NCBI GenBank assembly: GCA_021442155.1
Contig: CM038214.1
Location: forward strand, 50,040,703 to 50,104,702
DNA length: 64,000 nucleotides
Direction: 5' to 3'
Source of the DNA: Cymbidium sinense
Lineage: Eukaryota > Streptophyta > Magnoliopsida > Asparagales > Orchidaceae
Shown: one piece after another, positions 36,865 to 48,347 of the stretch
Numbering within the stretch: the stretch's first letter is position 1
How the letters are laid out: each line of letters opens with the position of its first letter
Notes under the pieces: model-generated
What the model saw: the letters and a program-made list of their open reading frames with translations, nothing else
Database searches by the model: none
What the model was told of the DNA's origin: nothing
Position numbers and translations under genes: made by a program

Positions 36865-38132
36865 GTTTTAAGTTTATTTAGTTTATTTTTGTTTATTTTA
36901 GGTTTATTTATTTTAGTTTAGGTGTTTTATTTTGGTTTATTTTTTAGGTTTAGATTTAGGTTTAGGTTTCTTTTTTAGTTGAGTTTTATTTTTATTTTAT
37001 TTTTTAGGTTTAAGTTTATTTTTTTTATTTTTTTAGTTTAGGTTTAGGTTTTAATTTTATTTTGTGGGTTTAGGTTTTAGGTTTTATTTTAGGTTTATTT
37101 TTAGTTTTTATTTTTAGTTTAGGTTTAGGTTTATTTTTAGTTTATTTTATTTTATTTAGGGTTTAGTTTTAGGTTTAGGTTTAGGTTTAGGTTTAGTTTA
37201 CTTTAGGTTTTCTTTAGTTTAGTTTAGTTTATTTGTAGGTTTATTTATATTAGTTTTTTTTTATTTTATTTAGTTTAGGTTTATTTTTTTAGTTTAGGGT
37301 TTAGGTTTTATTTTTTATATATTTTTAGGTTTATATTTTAGGTTTAGGTTTTTATTTTATTTTATTTTAGGTTTATTTTATTTTTATTTTACATTTTTTC
37401 TATTTTATTAAAATTTTTTATTCTTAGGTTTATTTTATTGTGTAGTTTAGTTTATGTTTTTCTTTATTTTATTATACTTTATTTTTATATTTTATTTTAG
37501 TTTTTTTAGGTTTATGTTTAGGTTTTTATTTTATTTTATTTTATTTTATTTTATTTAGGATTAGGTTTTAATTATTTGTTTTATTTTTAGGTTTTATTTA
37601 GTTTAAGTATAGGGTTTTAGGATTTCAGTTAGTGTTCAGGGTTTAGGGTTTACGATTTAGGTTTTAGGGCTTAAGGTTTTAGGATTTAGGGTTTAGGGTT
37701 TATGGTTTAGGGTTTAGTGTTTAAGCTTTATGGTTTCGAGGTTTTATGGTTTAGGGTTTAGGATTTAGGGTTTAGGCTTTAGGGTTTAGGATTTTTAGGG
37801 TTTAGGGTTTAGAGTTTAGGGTTAGTTCAGGGTTTAGGGTTTAGGGTTTTAGGGTTTGGGGTTTAGGGTTTAGGGTTTAGAGTTAGGGTTAAGGATTAGG
37901 GTTTAGAGTTTAGAGTTTAGGTTTTAGGATTTAGGGTTTAGGGTTTAGGGTTGTAGGTTTAGGTTTTAGGGTTTAGGGTTAGTTTTAGGGTTTAGGGTTA
38001 GGTTTTAGGATTTAAGGTTTATGGTTTAGGGTTTACTGTTTACATTTGAGGATTTAGGGTTTAGAGTTTTAGGTTTAAGCATTTGAGTTTAGGGTTAGCT
38101 TAGGGTTTAGGATTTAGGGTTTAGGGTTTAGT

Positions 38133-38163
38133 ATTTTTTTATTAAATTTAGTAAACCTGTAGG
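38133..38163. repeat. Junction box, type A
   Basis: A T-run, then ATTAAATTTAGTAAACCTGT. It is followed by AGGTTTAGTCTTTACG, matching the flank of the A box at 27483. Confidence 0.75.
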
Positions 38164-38806
38164 TTTAGTCTTTACGTTTATATTTAGTTTTTATTTTATT
38201 TTATTTTAGGTTTATTTTACTTTTTTATTTTAGTTTTAGTTTTAATTTAATTTAAATATTTTTATTCTTAGGTTTATTTTATTTTTTTTGTGTAGTTTAG
38301 GTTATTATTAATTTTATCTTAGTTTATTTTTATTAGTTTACTTTATTTTATTTTTTAATTTAGGGTTTAGGTTTTAGTTTAGGTTTTTTAGTTTATTTAA
38401 TTTTAGGTTTTGGTTATTTATTTTACTTTTAGGTTTTATTTAGTTTAGGTTTAGGTTTTTAGGGTTTTATGGTTTAAGGTTTAGGGTTTAGTGTTTAGGA
38501 TTTAGCGTTATGGGTTTTAGGATTTAGGGTTTTAGGTTTAGGGTTTAGTGTTAGGGTTTAAGGTTTACGATTTAGGATTTAGGGTTTAGCATTTAGGCTT
38601 TAGGGTTTAGGGTTTAGGGTTAGCTTAGGGTTTAGGGTTTATGGTATTTTAGGGTTTAAGGTTTAGGGTTTACGATTTAGGGTTTAGGATTTAGGGTTTA
38701 GAGTTTAGGATTTAGGGTTTAGTGTTGTAGGTTTAGGGTTTAGGGCTTAGAGTTAGTTTTAGGGTTTAGGGTTTAAGGTTTATGGTTTAGGATTTAGGGT
38801 TTAGGG

Positions 38807-38833
38807 TTTTTTTTAAGTTAAGTAAACCCGGTA
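38807..38833. repeat. Junction box, type B
   Basis: A T-run, then AAGTTAAGTAAACCCGGTAG, then GTTTAGGTTTATT. Confidence 0.75.
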
Positions 38834-40263
38834 GGTTTAGGTTTATTAATTTTATTATTTTCAATTTATTTTATTTTTTTATTTGTATTTAGGTTTATTT
38901 ATTTTATTTAGTTTAGTTTATTGATTTTAGGTTTATTTATATTGCTTTAGGTTTTATTTAGTTAATTTTTAAGTTTAGGTTTATTTTTTGTTGAGTTTTA
39001 CTTTTATTTTATTTTTTAAGTTAAGGTTTCATTTTTTATTTTTAAGTTTAGGTTTAGGTTTTTATTTCATTTTTGTAGGTTTAGGGTTTAGGTTTTTATT
39101 TTAGGTTTATTTTTAGGTTTTACTCTTTAGTTTAGGTTTAGGTTTATTTTTAGTTTAGTTTATTTTATTTTATTTAGGGTTTAGGTTTAAGTTTAAGTTT
39201 AGTTTAATTAAGGTTTTGGTTTGGGTTTTATTTATTTTAGTTTAGTTTATTTTTAGGTTTATTTATTTTAGTTTTTCTATTTTATTTAGTTTTGGTTCAA
39301 TTTTTTTTTTAGTTTTGGGTTTAGGTTTTATTTTTTATTTTTTATAGTCTTTTCTTTTAGGTTTATATTTTAGGTTTAGGTTTTTATTTAGTTTTTATTT
39401 TATTTTATTTTATTTTTATTTTACATTTTTTTTATTTTATTAAGGTTTTTTATTCTTAGGTTTATTATATTTTATAGTTTAGTTTAGGTTTTTCTTTGCT
39501 TTATTTTAATTTACTTTTATTTATTATTTTATTTTAATTTTAGGCTTAAGTTTTAATTTAGGTTTATATTATTTTATTTTATTATTTTATTTAGGTTTAG
39601 GTTTTTTTATTTATTTTATTTTTAGGTTTTATTTAGTTAAGGTTTATGTTTAGGTTTTTAGTTAGGGTTCAGAGTTTAGGGTTTATGGTTTAGGACTTTA
39701 GGGTTTAGGGTTTTAGGATTTAGGATTTAGGGTTAGAGTTTATGGTTTATGGTTTAGTGTTTAAGCTTTATGGTTTAGGGATTTTAGGGTTTAGGGACCC
39801 AGTGGTCAGGTTAGTTTAGGGTTTAGTTTTATGGTTTAGGTGGGGTTAGGGTTTAGGGTTTAGGGTTTAAGGGTTTAGGTTTAGGAGAAAGGTTGTAGTT
39901 TAGGTTGAAGGTTTAGGGTTTAGGGTTTAGGGTTAGCTTAAGGTGTATGGTTAGTTTAGGGTTTAGGGTTAGTTTAGGGTTTAGGGTTTAGGGTTTAGGG
40001 TTTTAGGGTTTAGAATTTAGGGATTAGGGCTTACGATTAGGGTTAGGGTTTAAGGTTTAAGGTTTAGGGTTTACTTTGAGGATTTATGGTTTATGGTTTA
40101 GGGTTTAAGCTTTAGGGTTTAAGGTTTAGGGTTCAGGGTTAGCTTTGGGTTTAAGGTTTAGAGTTTAGGGTTTTTTAGGGTTTAAGGTTTAGGGTTTAGG
40201 GTTTAGGGTTTAGTGTTTGGGGTAGTAGGTTTAGGGTTTAGGGTTTAGGTTTTGTGTGAGGGT

Positions 40264-40553
40264 TTAGGTATGATGATTTATTTAATTCCAACTATTTTCA
40301 TGGTTCCCTTTCTTTATATCAATTTCTTGAAGCCTATTCCAAAAACACCGTGAAAGGTCATATAAAAGTTTTAATTGCTATTACCTTTATCTAGTTCATC
40401 TGGATGGATAGAAATGATGCTAAATATCCTGGTATTCCTATGAAACAAAAGGATTCTGGCTAGAACTAAAGAAAAAATTCATGCTTTTTTTAATGCCAAT
40501 CTTATTAGTAACATTCATTTTAGAGGTTACAAATTTGCGGCTTTAGAGGGATA
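40264..40553 (+). pseudogene. Inverted ORF2 segment of LINE-4
   Basis: The plus strand reads YDDLFN, then HGSLSLYQFLE, then IWMDRNDAKYPGIPMKQ, then FRGYKFAAL, with stops between. These match the minus-strand LINE-3 segments YDDLFN, NGSLTLYQ, MDRNDAKHHGIPM and FKGCKFVA in the same order. The piece is therefore the region just before RNase H, in the opposite orientation to the rest of the element. Confidence 0.8.
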
Positions 40554-40556
40554 TAG

Positions 40557-43458
40557 TTCTCAAGTTTATTTTCATTCTGATTAATATTGAGCCAAAAAGA
40601 ATTAACTTTGATAGCAGTAGTAGAGAGGGTACATAATTGCGTGTTAATCGAACCAATGCCAATCCAATTGTCTTGTGAAAATAATGAAGAACCCGCCTGG
40701 ATACCCCAAGATTTTAATGATTAAGCAACCCATTTAATGGAGCAAAGCCTTTTCCAAACCAGAGAGTCACCAACATTGTAAGCATAGTTAAGAGGGTGTT
40801 TTCCTTGACAATATTTTTTCATCATAAAATTAGCCAAAAGGCTATCATTCTTTCTAAAATTCCACCAGAGTTTATGAGAGAAAGTAATGATAGCTTCACG
40901 AATAGGTTTGCAACCAAGAGCACCTTCACCCAAAGGACCACAACATTTATGCTAAGATGTTCAATACATTCTTTTGATAGAACTATTGGAGCTCCAAAAA
41001 AATTTGTTAAGCAAACGCTCAATTCTAATAAGAGTGGCATTAGTGGGAATAATAGTTTAAATCAAATAAAGAGGCATAGAGTTGAGAGTGCTTTTAAGGT
41101 TATTGAGCGTACCACCAAAGGATAGTAAATGGAATTCCCAAACAGATATTTTATTTGTAATTTTTTGAATTAACTCATAAAAAAGGTGGGAATGTTTCAG
41201 GCCTTTAAAGAGCAGAGCACCCAAGTACTTAAGAGGTAAGTGTTAATGTTTAAAATTTGTGATATGAAGGATTTGATTGATTTTATTATTGGAGATACTA
41301 GAGGATGTGATAAAATAGGTTTTGTTATCATTGATCGAAAGGCCACTTTCTCTACCAAATTTATTTAAAAAATTCTTAAGATGCTTGATGTGATGAGCAT
41401 TTCAAAAAATAATAAAATCATCATCAAAACTTAGATGGGAAATAGGGAGACCACCAATAGTTCAATAGAACATACTACGATCTTTTAAGAATAAATCATT
41501 GATGCACCTTGATAAGTACACAACAGTAATAATAAATAAAGCTGGAGATAAGGGATCCCCTTGTCTTAAGACATGGGAAGAGGGAAAGAAACACAAGGCT
41601 TCTCCATTAAGCAAAATTGAAAACCAGGCATTATTAATATAATTCTCAATAAAAAGAGTTAATTTTCTAGAAAACCCAAATAAATTCAGAATATGAAAAA
41701 GGAAATCCCAAGATATGTTATTAAATGCTTTGGTAATATCTAATTTGAAAAGAATGTTGTCCCCTGTAGTCTTGGCATCAAGATCATGAATTAATTCTTG
41801 GGCAAGTAAAATATTGTCAGAAATAGATCTACCTCTAACAAAACCAGTTTGGTTTAGAGCGATATTCTATTGAGTAAAGGACTAAGTCTGTTTGTAAGAA
41901 TTTTGGAAATCAGTTTATTGAAAAAGGTGCAAAGACTAATAGGTCTAAAATCACTCTAAAAGTTTGGGTTATCTTTTGTACGTATGAGAATAATAGAAGT
42001 ACTAGAAAAATATCCGGGAAAATAATTACCATTAAAAAAATCAGTCACTACCTCAATCAAATCATTTTTAATGATAAACAAGCATTTCTGAAAAAATTGA
42101 GTCGTGAAACCCTTTGGACCAACAACAAAATCAAAATTCATACTATTAAGAACTTTAAAAATTTTATCTTCAATAGGCATCATGGTAACCAAATCATTAT
42201 CATCATTATTAATAATAGAAGGAATCAAGTGCGATTTGGAAATCGCTTCATAAGGGAAATTCTTATTAAGCATACTTCTAAAGTAATTAATCATTTAATC
42301 CTTAATATCATTTTTTCCATAATCCAATCACCATTTTCATTTTTAATTTTTATAATATTATTCAAGGCTCTCTTTTTGTTAACCAAAGCATGGAAATACC
42401 TAGTATTCCTGTCACCATCCGCAATATGTTTACTAGTAGCTTTTTAGTGCCAATAAATTTATTCCATATTTTGGAAATGGACAAGTTTATCTTTAGCCTC
42501 ATTCAAATCTATAAGCTTAGAAGGATCATACATAAAAAATATTTTAAGATCACAAACCAACATGTCCATGTCTTTAATATTAGCAAAAAGGTTTTTAAAA
42601 CAATGCTTGTTCCACCAACCCAAATGTTGTTTAAGTCTTTTAAGTTTTAACCAAAGTCAATTCATCCCCCTAAATGAATTATCAAGTTGTAAAGGGGCTT
42701 TTCAATTTTTAGCGACAACATCAAGGTAATCAATATGCTGAATCCACATGTTCTGGAATCTAAAAGGAGAGGAGTTATTAAGTCTATTAGAATTATCTTT
42801 AACAGAAACCAGAATAAGAGCATGATCAAACAAGGTTCTGCTTAAATGATCAATATAAGTAATAGGCTATTGAGTAATCTGATGAGTATTAAAAAGAATC
42901 ATATCCAACCTTTGCCAAAGTCTAGAGTTTTGCTAAGTGTGATTTGAACTCAATATCAACCAAATTGCAATCAAGGATCATATTGGAAAATTCTTCCATA
43001 GAATGAATATTGGGAGAGTGACCACCACTCCATTCAGAAGAAAAAAGAATAGTATTGAAATCACCACCCACAAACCAAGGTTTGTTGACCGAGGTAGAAA
43101 AATTCCTCAAATTATCCTAAAGGAGATTTCTACTAGATCAATAATAAGATGCATAAACAAAAGAACCCAAAACACAATAGTCTCCATAAAAAATTTATGC
43201 ATTAGCAACTTGTTGAAAATTATCAATAATAGAAACCTCAATGAAATTATTCCAAAAACACCATATCTTATTACTAATAATGGAACACAATTTATTGAAA
43301 CTGATCATTATAGCAACATGGTTAATTTTATTATCATGAATATGAGGTTCCAAAATAATGAGTGAAGAAATATTATGAATGCGAAAAAGATTTCCAATGC
43401 GATTGTCAATAGAGAGGGTACCAATCCCCCTAACATTCCAAACATGAAAATTAATCAT
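40557..43458 (-). pseudogene. LINE-4 ORF2: endonuclease and reverse transcriptase, broken
   Basis: It starts at 43458 with MINFHVWNVRGIGTL, the same N-terminus as LINE-1. The endonuclease continues with KPWFVGGDFNTI (near 43090-43050) and MILDCNLVDI. Reverse transcriptase begins with the stretch at 42294-41956, which contains FVVGPKGFTTQFFQKC and GYFSSTSIILI. Its core (41950-41170) is split by shifts and stops. LLSFGG- and STLNSMPLYL-like sequence marks its end near 41100. The linker at 40933-40721 shows LWWNFRKND and DSLVWKRLCSIKWVA. The frame ends in NYIPSL at the inversion point. It is not functional. Confidence 0.82.
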
Positions 43459-43459
43459 A

Positions 43460-45090
43460 ATAAAAAGAAAATGGGGGGTGAGCAAGGGTTAATTAAGAGA
43501 GGAGAGGGATGCCTTAGCCTATCTAGTGTTTTTGGACAATTTGAGAGGGTAATTTTTAACACTTTTTTTTTCTTTTTAGCATGATAAGTTCGGAAACCAT
43601 TTTCTTTTCCTGTGGAATCATCATTTGAGTAAGATTTAGTAACATTGGTCACCAATATAGGAGACTTCTCCAAGTGTTTCTGGGGAAATTCACACTATTT
43701 CAAATCTAGATTAAGTTGAAAAGTAGGATTAACATGAATATCAAGATTTAAAATGAGAGACGATGATGATTTAGAAGCATTTAAAGCACAAATAGTTAAA
43801 TCCAGATGATAAATATTTTCAGCAAGCTCAACAACATTTAAATCCTCATTGAAAACTTCATTTTCATTGATCAAAGCTAGCATAGATGTAGAGATATAAT
43901 CAAAGGAAATAGAATCATTATCCAATATTTTTGAAAATTTGTTATTCTCCACAATAAAAATGTTCAACTTTAAAGAAGAGATAAGAGGTAATTCATCATT
44001 CCCAATCTAAAAATCAGTCGAAGCCATATCAATAGTAGAAGCCAAAATTAGTTCAATAGGAATAACCTTGATATTCAATGAATCAACCTCAATTGCATCC
44101 TTTTAACCATTCTTAGGATACAAGGCTATTTTTTGAACATATGTAGGGATCGGCTTATGACTAAGAGCAAGATTTTTTTGGGAGGATTTCACTTTTTTAA
44201 ATGGAGATGCAGAATAGAACATCCTGAATGATCGTGGCCATTAATTTTATAATGAAAACCAAAAATTGGAAGATTCTCCAATTCAACCTTTTGCAAATAC
44301 CCGTATTTTTCAAAGCCAATCCAGTCTTCCTTATGATAATTTTCAATTATGTCTATTTCCACTAGGATTCGAGCCACAGAGGGGCGAGATTGCTTAACAG
44401 TATCTTGATTGAGTTGTAAAGGTTGACAAAATAGAGCCCCAATAGTAAAAAGCACAAGATGAGTAACAAAATGGATGTGCATATTAGGGAGAGATAACCA
44501 CACATGGACAATAGCAGATTCCTCCTTAATGTCAAAAAGGGGTGACCACTTCAGTAAGTGCATTTGACAATTAAAGATGAGGTAAGGATGACGTGCAAAA
44601 ACACTTAATCCAGAACATTAGAAAGTTGTATCGAAATATGCCAAGGGTTAATAAGACCAATCGAAAAGGCATCCATTAGCTTAAGATTATGAAAATAAGG
44701 TGTGGATCTTATCCAAATTTGCACAACGTAAAGCAAATTTTTTGACAAGAGGGAATTCGAAAGGTTTTGTCAATAATTCAACATCCACATTAGAGCACAT
44801 AATAGTCGACAAACCATGAAAAGAGATCAAAATGAGATTAATTGATTCAATAGAGTGAGAAGCTTTACAAAAGAGAACTTCCTTAAAGTATTTAGTAGAA
44901 GATGGTGCAATAGGGCCACCAATCTCCAAAGTGTCAGATGCCCTTGTCAAAGCATCTAAAATTTGAGGTGGAGCTAATAGATTTGAACTCACCATAGCAA
45001 TTATAAAGGACAAAGCATCACACAATCGGCCAGATGCCGATCAAGCTCTAGAATTTGGCTAAAATCGAAGCAGAAAATGCAGAGATCCCT
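43460..45090 (-). pseudogene. LINE-4 ORF1: DUF4283/zinc-knuckle protein, broken
   Basis: N-terminal part at 45025-44687, ending KPFEFPLVKKFALRCANLDK. DUF4283 core at 44563-44189 (LLKWSPLFDIKEESAIVHVW, then SRPSVARILVEIDII), running into a decayed zinc knuckle FHYKINGHDHSGC, in which both cysteines of the first CX2C pair are lost. The Asn/Ser-rich tail spans 43967-43695. A basic end at 43673-43460 reads KKKKKVLKITLSNCPKTLD. A shift near 44600-44690 separates the N-terminal part from the core. The residue order matches LINE-1 ORF1. Confidence 0.8.
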
Positions 45091-45506
45091 AGTCGGGGAT
45101 GCGACACCAAGATGGAATCAGGAATCTCTAGAGAGAAAAGAGTGTTCGGGCAGGGGGAGGGAGGAGGGGTTTAGGTTTTTTGGGTTTAGGTTTAGGTTAA
45201 GGTTTAGGATTAGGTTTAGGTTTAAGTTTAGGTTTAGGTTTGGGTTTATGGTTTAGGGTTTAGGGTTTTAAGGTTTAGGGTTTTGTGGTTTAGGGATTTA
45301 GGGGTTTAGATGTTTAGGGTTTAGGGTTAAGGGTTTAGGGTTTATAGTTGTAGGTTTTTAGGGTTTAGGGTTTAGGGTTTTTAAGGTTAAGGGTTTAGGG
45401 TTTAGGATTTAGGGTTTAGGGTTTAGGTTTTAGTGTTTAGAGTTTTAGGGTTTAGGATTTAGGGTTTACGGTTGTAGTTTTAAGGTTTAAAGTTTAGGGT
45501 TTAGGG

Positions 45507-45547
45507 TTTTTTTATTTTTTATTTAATTAAATTAAGTAAACAGGTAG
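45507..45547. repeat. Junction box, type B-like
   Basis: A T-rich run, then TTAAATTAAGTAAACAGGTAGG, followed by TTTAGGTTCATTTAGTTTA, the B-type right flank. Confidence 0.7.
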
Positions 45548-46225
45548 GTTTAGGTTCATTTAGTTTATTTTTTACGTATTTTGGTTTATTTTTTTAATTT
45601 GATTTAAGTTTTTTTTAAAATTAGCTTAATTTGTTTATTTTAGGTTTACTTATTTTAGTTTAGGTTTTTTATTTCAGTTTATTTTTTAGGTTTAGGTTTA
45701 TGTTTATGTTTGTTTTTTACTTTAGTTTTATTTTTATTTAATTTTTTAGGTTTCAATTTTATTTTTTATTTTTAGGTTTAAGATTAGGTTTTTATTTTAT
45801 TTTTTTAGGTTTAGGTTTTATGTTTTTATTTTAGGTTTATTTTTAGGTTTTATTGTTAGTTTAGGTTTAGGTTTATTTTTAGGTTTTTATTTTTTAGTTT
45901 AGGTTTATTTAATATATTTAGGTTTTTAGGGTTTAGGGTTTAGGGTTTAGGGTTTAGGGTTTTTGGTTTAGGATTGTAGATTTTAGTGTTTAGGGTTTAG
46001 GGATTTGGGTTTTTTTTTTAATTTTATTTATTTTTTAATTTTATTTGTTTTTTGTTTTTTTTTGTTTGTTTTTTTTTTGGGTTTAGGGATTTGGGTTTAA
46101 GATTTAGGGTTTATGGTTTTAGGTTTCGACATTAGGGTTTAAGGTTTAGGGTTTTAGAGTTTAGCATTTAGTGTTTAGGGTTTAGGGTTTAAAGTTTTTT
46201 ATTTGTTTTTATTTTATTTTTACTA

Positions 46226-46250
46226 TTTATAAATTAAGCAAATTGGTAGA
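46226..46250. repeat. Junction box
   Basis: TTTATAAATTAAGCAAATTG, then GTAGA. It lies about 0.7 kb after the previous box. Confidence 0.6.
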
Positions 46251-47638
46251 TTTTTCTTTATTTAGTGTAAGTTTTTTGTTTATTTTAGTTTATTTTATTT
46301 TTTATTTTTGTTTAGTTTGCTAATTTATTTTAGGTTTATTCATTTTAGTTTATTTTTTAGGTTTAGGTTTAGGTTTTTTTTATTTTTTTGGATTAGGTTT
46401 TAAGTTTTTATTTTAGGCATATTTTTATGTATTATTTTTTAGTTTAGGTTTATGTTTATTTTTAGTTTATTTTATTTTATTTAGTTTAGGTTTAGGTTTA
46501 GGTTTAGGTTTCATTTATTTTAGTTTAGTTTATCTTAATTTAGGTTTATTTTATTTTTATTTTAGGTTTAGGTGTTTTATTAGGGTTTAGGTTTTTTTAT
46601 TTATTTATTTTTAGGTTTATTTTATTAGGTTTAGGTTTCATTTTATTTTATTTTAGGCTAATTTTATAATTATTTTAAGTTTAGTTTTTATTTTATTTAG
46701 GTTTAGGCATAGGTTTCATTTATTTTAGTTTAGTTTATCTTAGTTTAGGTTTATTTTATTTTAATTTTAGGTTTAGGTGTTTTTTTTTAGGTTAGGGTTT
46801 AGGTTTTTATTTCTTATTTATTTTTAGGTTTATTTTATTAGGTTTAGGTTTTATTTTATTTTATTTTAGGTTAATTTTATAATTATTTTATGTTTAGTTT
46901 TTATTTTATTTAGGTTTTTTATTTTTTAGTTTAGTTTAGGTTTTTATTTATTTTATTTTATTTTAGTTCTTATTTTTTTATTTTCTTTTCGTTTTAGGTT
47001 TAGGTTTAGGTTAAGGTTTAGGTTTTAGTTTATGTTTTTATTTTATTTTATTTTTTCATTTTATTTTATTTTATGTTTTTTATTTATTTTATTTTTAGGT
47101 TTTATTTAGTTTAGGTTTAGGTTTTTAGCTTTTATGGCTTAGGGTTTAGGGTTTAGATTTTAGGATTTTATTTTAGGTTTATTTTTAGGTTTATTTTTAG
47201 TTTAGTTTATTTTATTTAGTTTAAGTTTAGTTTATTTTAGATTTAGGTTTAGGTTTTAATTATTTTAGTTTAGTTTTAGGTTTATTTATTTTATTTTTAT
47301 TTTAGGCTTAGTTTTTTTTTTAGTTTTTTTTAGTTTTATTTTTTATTTATTTTTAGGTTTATTTTTTAAGTTTTGGCTTATTTTATTTTTATGTTACATT
47401 TAGTTTTTATTTTATTTAGGTTTTTTATTATTAGGTTTAATTTATTTTTTAATTTAGTTTAGGTCGTTATTTATTTTATTTTAGTTTATTTTTTATTTTT
47501 TTATATTTAGGATTAAGTTTAGGTTATAGTTTATGTTTTTAGTTTTTTTATTATTTTTTTATTTAGGTTTAGGTATTTTATTTATTTTATTTTTAGGTTA
47601 TATTTTCTTTAGGTTTTTAGGTTTTTAGGATTTTAGGG

Positions 47639-48164
47639 TTTTTTTTTTGGGGAAACCCCATGTAAGGGAATTTTATTGCCACACAAAGAGGGTTACAAGG
47701 TCCTTAAAGGGGATAAACTCCAGAACTATTGCTCAAAGAGCTACAATCAGCCTAGGGAGTAAATCCCCTATCGAAGTACATCCAAAAGCAAAAGAAAACA
47801 AGAAAGCAATCAAAAGATACAAATTGGTTAACATAATTAGCCAATGGAAGATTAGGGCCAGTGCTCTACATGATGTGAGAATGCAAGACACTCTGGAGCA
47901 AACCTACAAGAGGACAAGAGAGAAACACCCGCAAAAATGTAGATAGAAAGAAGTTAGAGCAGTTAAGGTAATACGACAAAATGATAACCTATAGTCACGA
48001 GAATGATAGTAAAGAAATGTGATAGAGAAGGCTCAGGCTCAGTCACACCCAGTTGAGGCAGATGCAAATATGAGCATCCATGGTTCAGCAGAAGGGTTAG
48101 ATCCCAAGAGCTACTACCAAGCCAAAAGGGAGTGAAATCATCACAGCCATCATAGCCAAAAAAA
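47639..48164 (-). mobile_element. Short L1-type LINE 3' end (LINE-5)
   Basis: About 0.53 kb. A T-run is followed by the same 3' end as LINE-1, -2 and -3 (GGAAACCCCATGTAAGGG, an AATAAAATTC complement near 47670, CCTTAAAGGGGATAAACTCC). It is truncated in the 3' region near 48158, where a short A-run ends it. A probable 12-bp duplication with one mismatch flanks it (ATTTTAGGGTTT at 47630-47641, ATTTTAAGGTTT at 48165-48176). The plus-strand open frame at 47647-47946 is antisense to the element and is not a gene. Confidence 0.88.
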
Positions 48165-48313
48165 ATTTTAAGGTTTAGGGTTAGTTTAGGGTTTATGGTT
48201 TAAGATTTTGGGTTGTAGGTTGTAGGTTTGGGGTTCAGGGTTTAGGCATAGTTTTAAGGTTTAGGCTTTAGGGTTTAGGGTTTAGGATTTAAGGTTTAGA
48301 GTTAAGATTTAGG

Positions 48314-48347
48314 GTTTTTTAAAAAAAAAATTAGGTAAACCGATAAG
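48314..48347. repeat. Junction box
   Basis: A T-run, a ten-base A-run, then TTAGGTAAACCGATAAG. T-rich body follows. Confidence 0.65.

Larger units (their letters stand above)
32642..40263. repeat. Higher-order telomere-derived satellite, middle block, part 2
   Basis: Three further higher-order units are visible: B 32645, A 34083, B 34823, A 36278, B 36835, A 38133, B 38807. Spacing alternates about 1.44/0.74, 1.46/0.56 and 1.30/0.67 kb. The body to the right of each B box repeats the same order of words, including CATTTTTGTAGGTTTAGG with only slight change. Between boxes lie long TTTAGGG/TTTAGGA/TTTATGG arrays. I see no gene in these 7.6 kb. Confidence 0.88.
40264..45168 (-). mobile_element. 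L1-type LINE with an inverted internal junction, 3' end missing (LINE-4)
   Basis: Most of the element (about 40557-45168) is on the minus strand: purine-rich 5' end at the right (near 45150), ORF1, endonuclease, reverse transcriptase and linker. At about 40555 the orientation flips. 40264-40553 reads on the plus strand as the later part of the same ORF2, from YDDLFN to the segment before RNase H. About 150 codons between the two parts, and everything after (RNase H, 3' region, poly(A)), are missing. It is clearly related to LINE-1 but has diverged from it across ORF1 and ORF2. Confidence 0.85.
45169..47638. repeat. Telomere-derived satellite between LINE-4 and LINE-5
   Basis: Regular TTTAGGG-like heptamers at 45170-45510, a junction box near 45507-45547, T-rich body to 45900, heptamers with a T-only interruption (46010-46090), a second box near 46226-46250, and T-rich body to 47638. 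Within the last body a phrase of about 200 bases, beginning GGTTTCATTTATTTTAGTTT, appears twice (near 46507 and 46708), a local duplication. No gene. Confidence 0.82.

Noticed and set aside
40264..45168. Classic twin-primed 5' inversion of LINE-4
   Set aside because: The flipped piece is on the 3' side and has no poly(A) end; the 5' part is in the common orientation.
47647..47946. 99-codon plus-strand open frame
   Set aside because: It is antisense to the LINE-5 3' end; the same antisense frame is not kept in LINE-1, -2 or -3.
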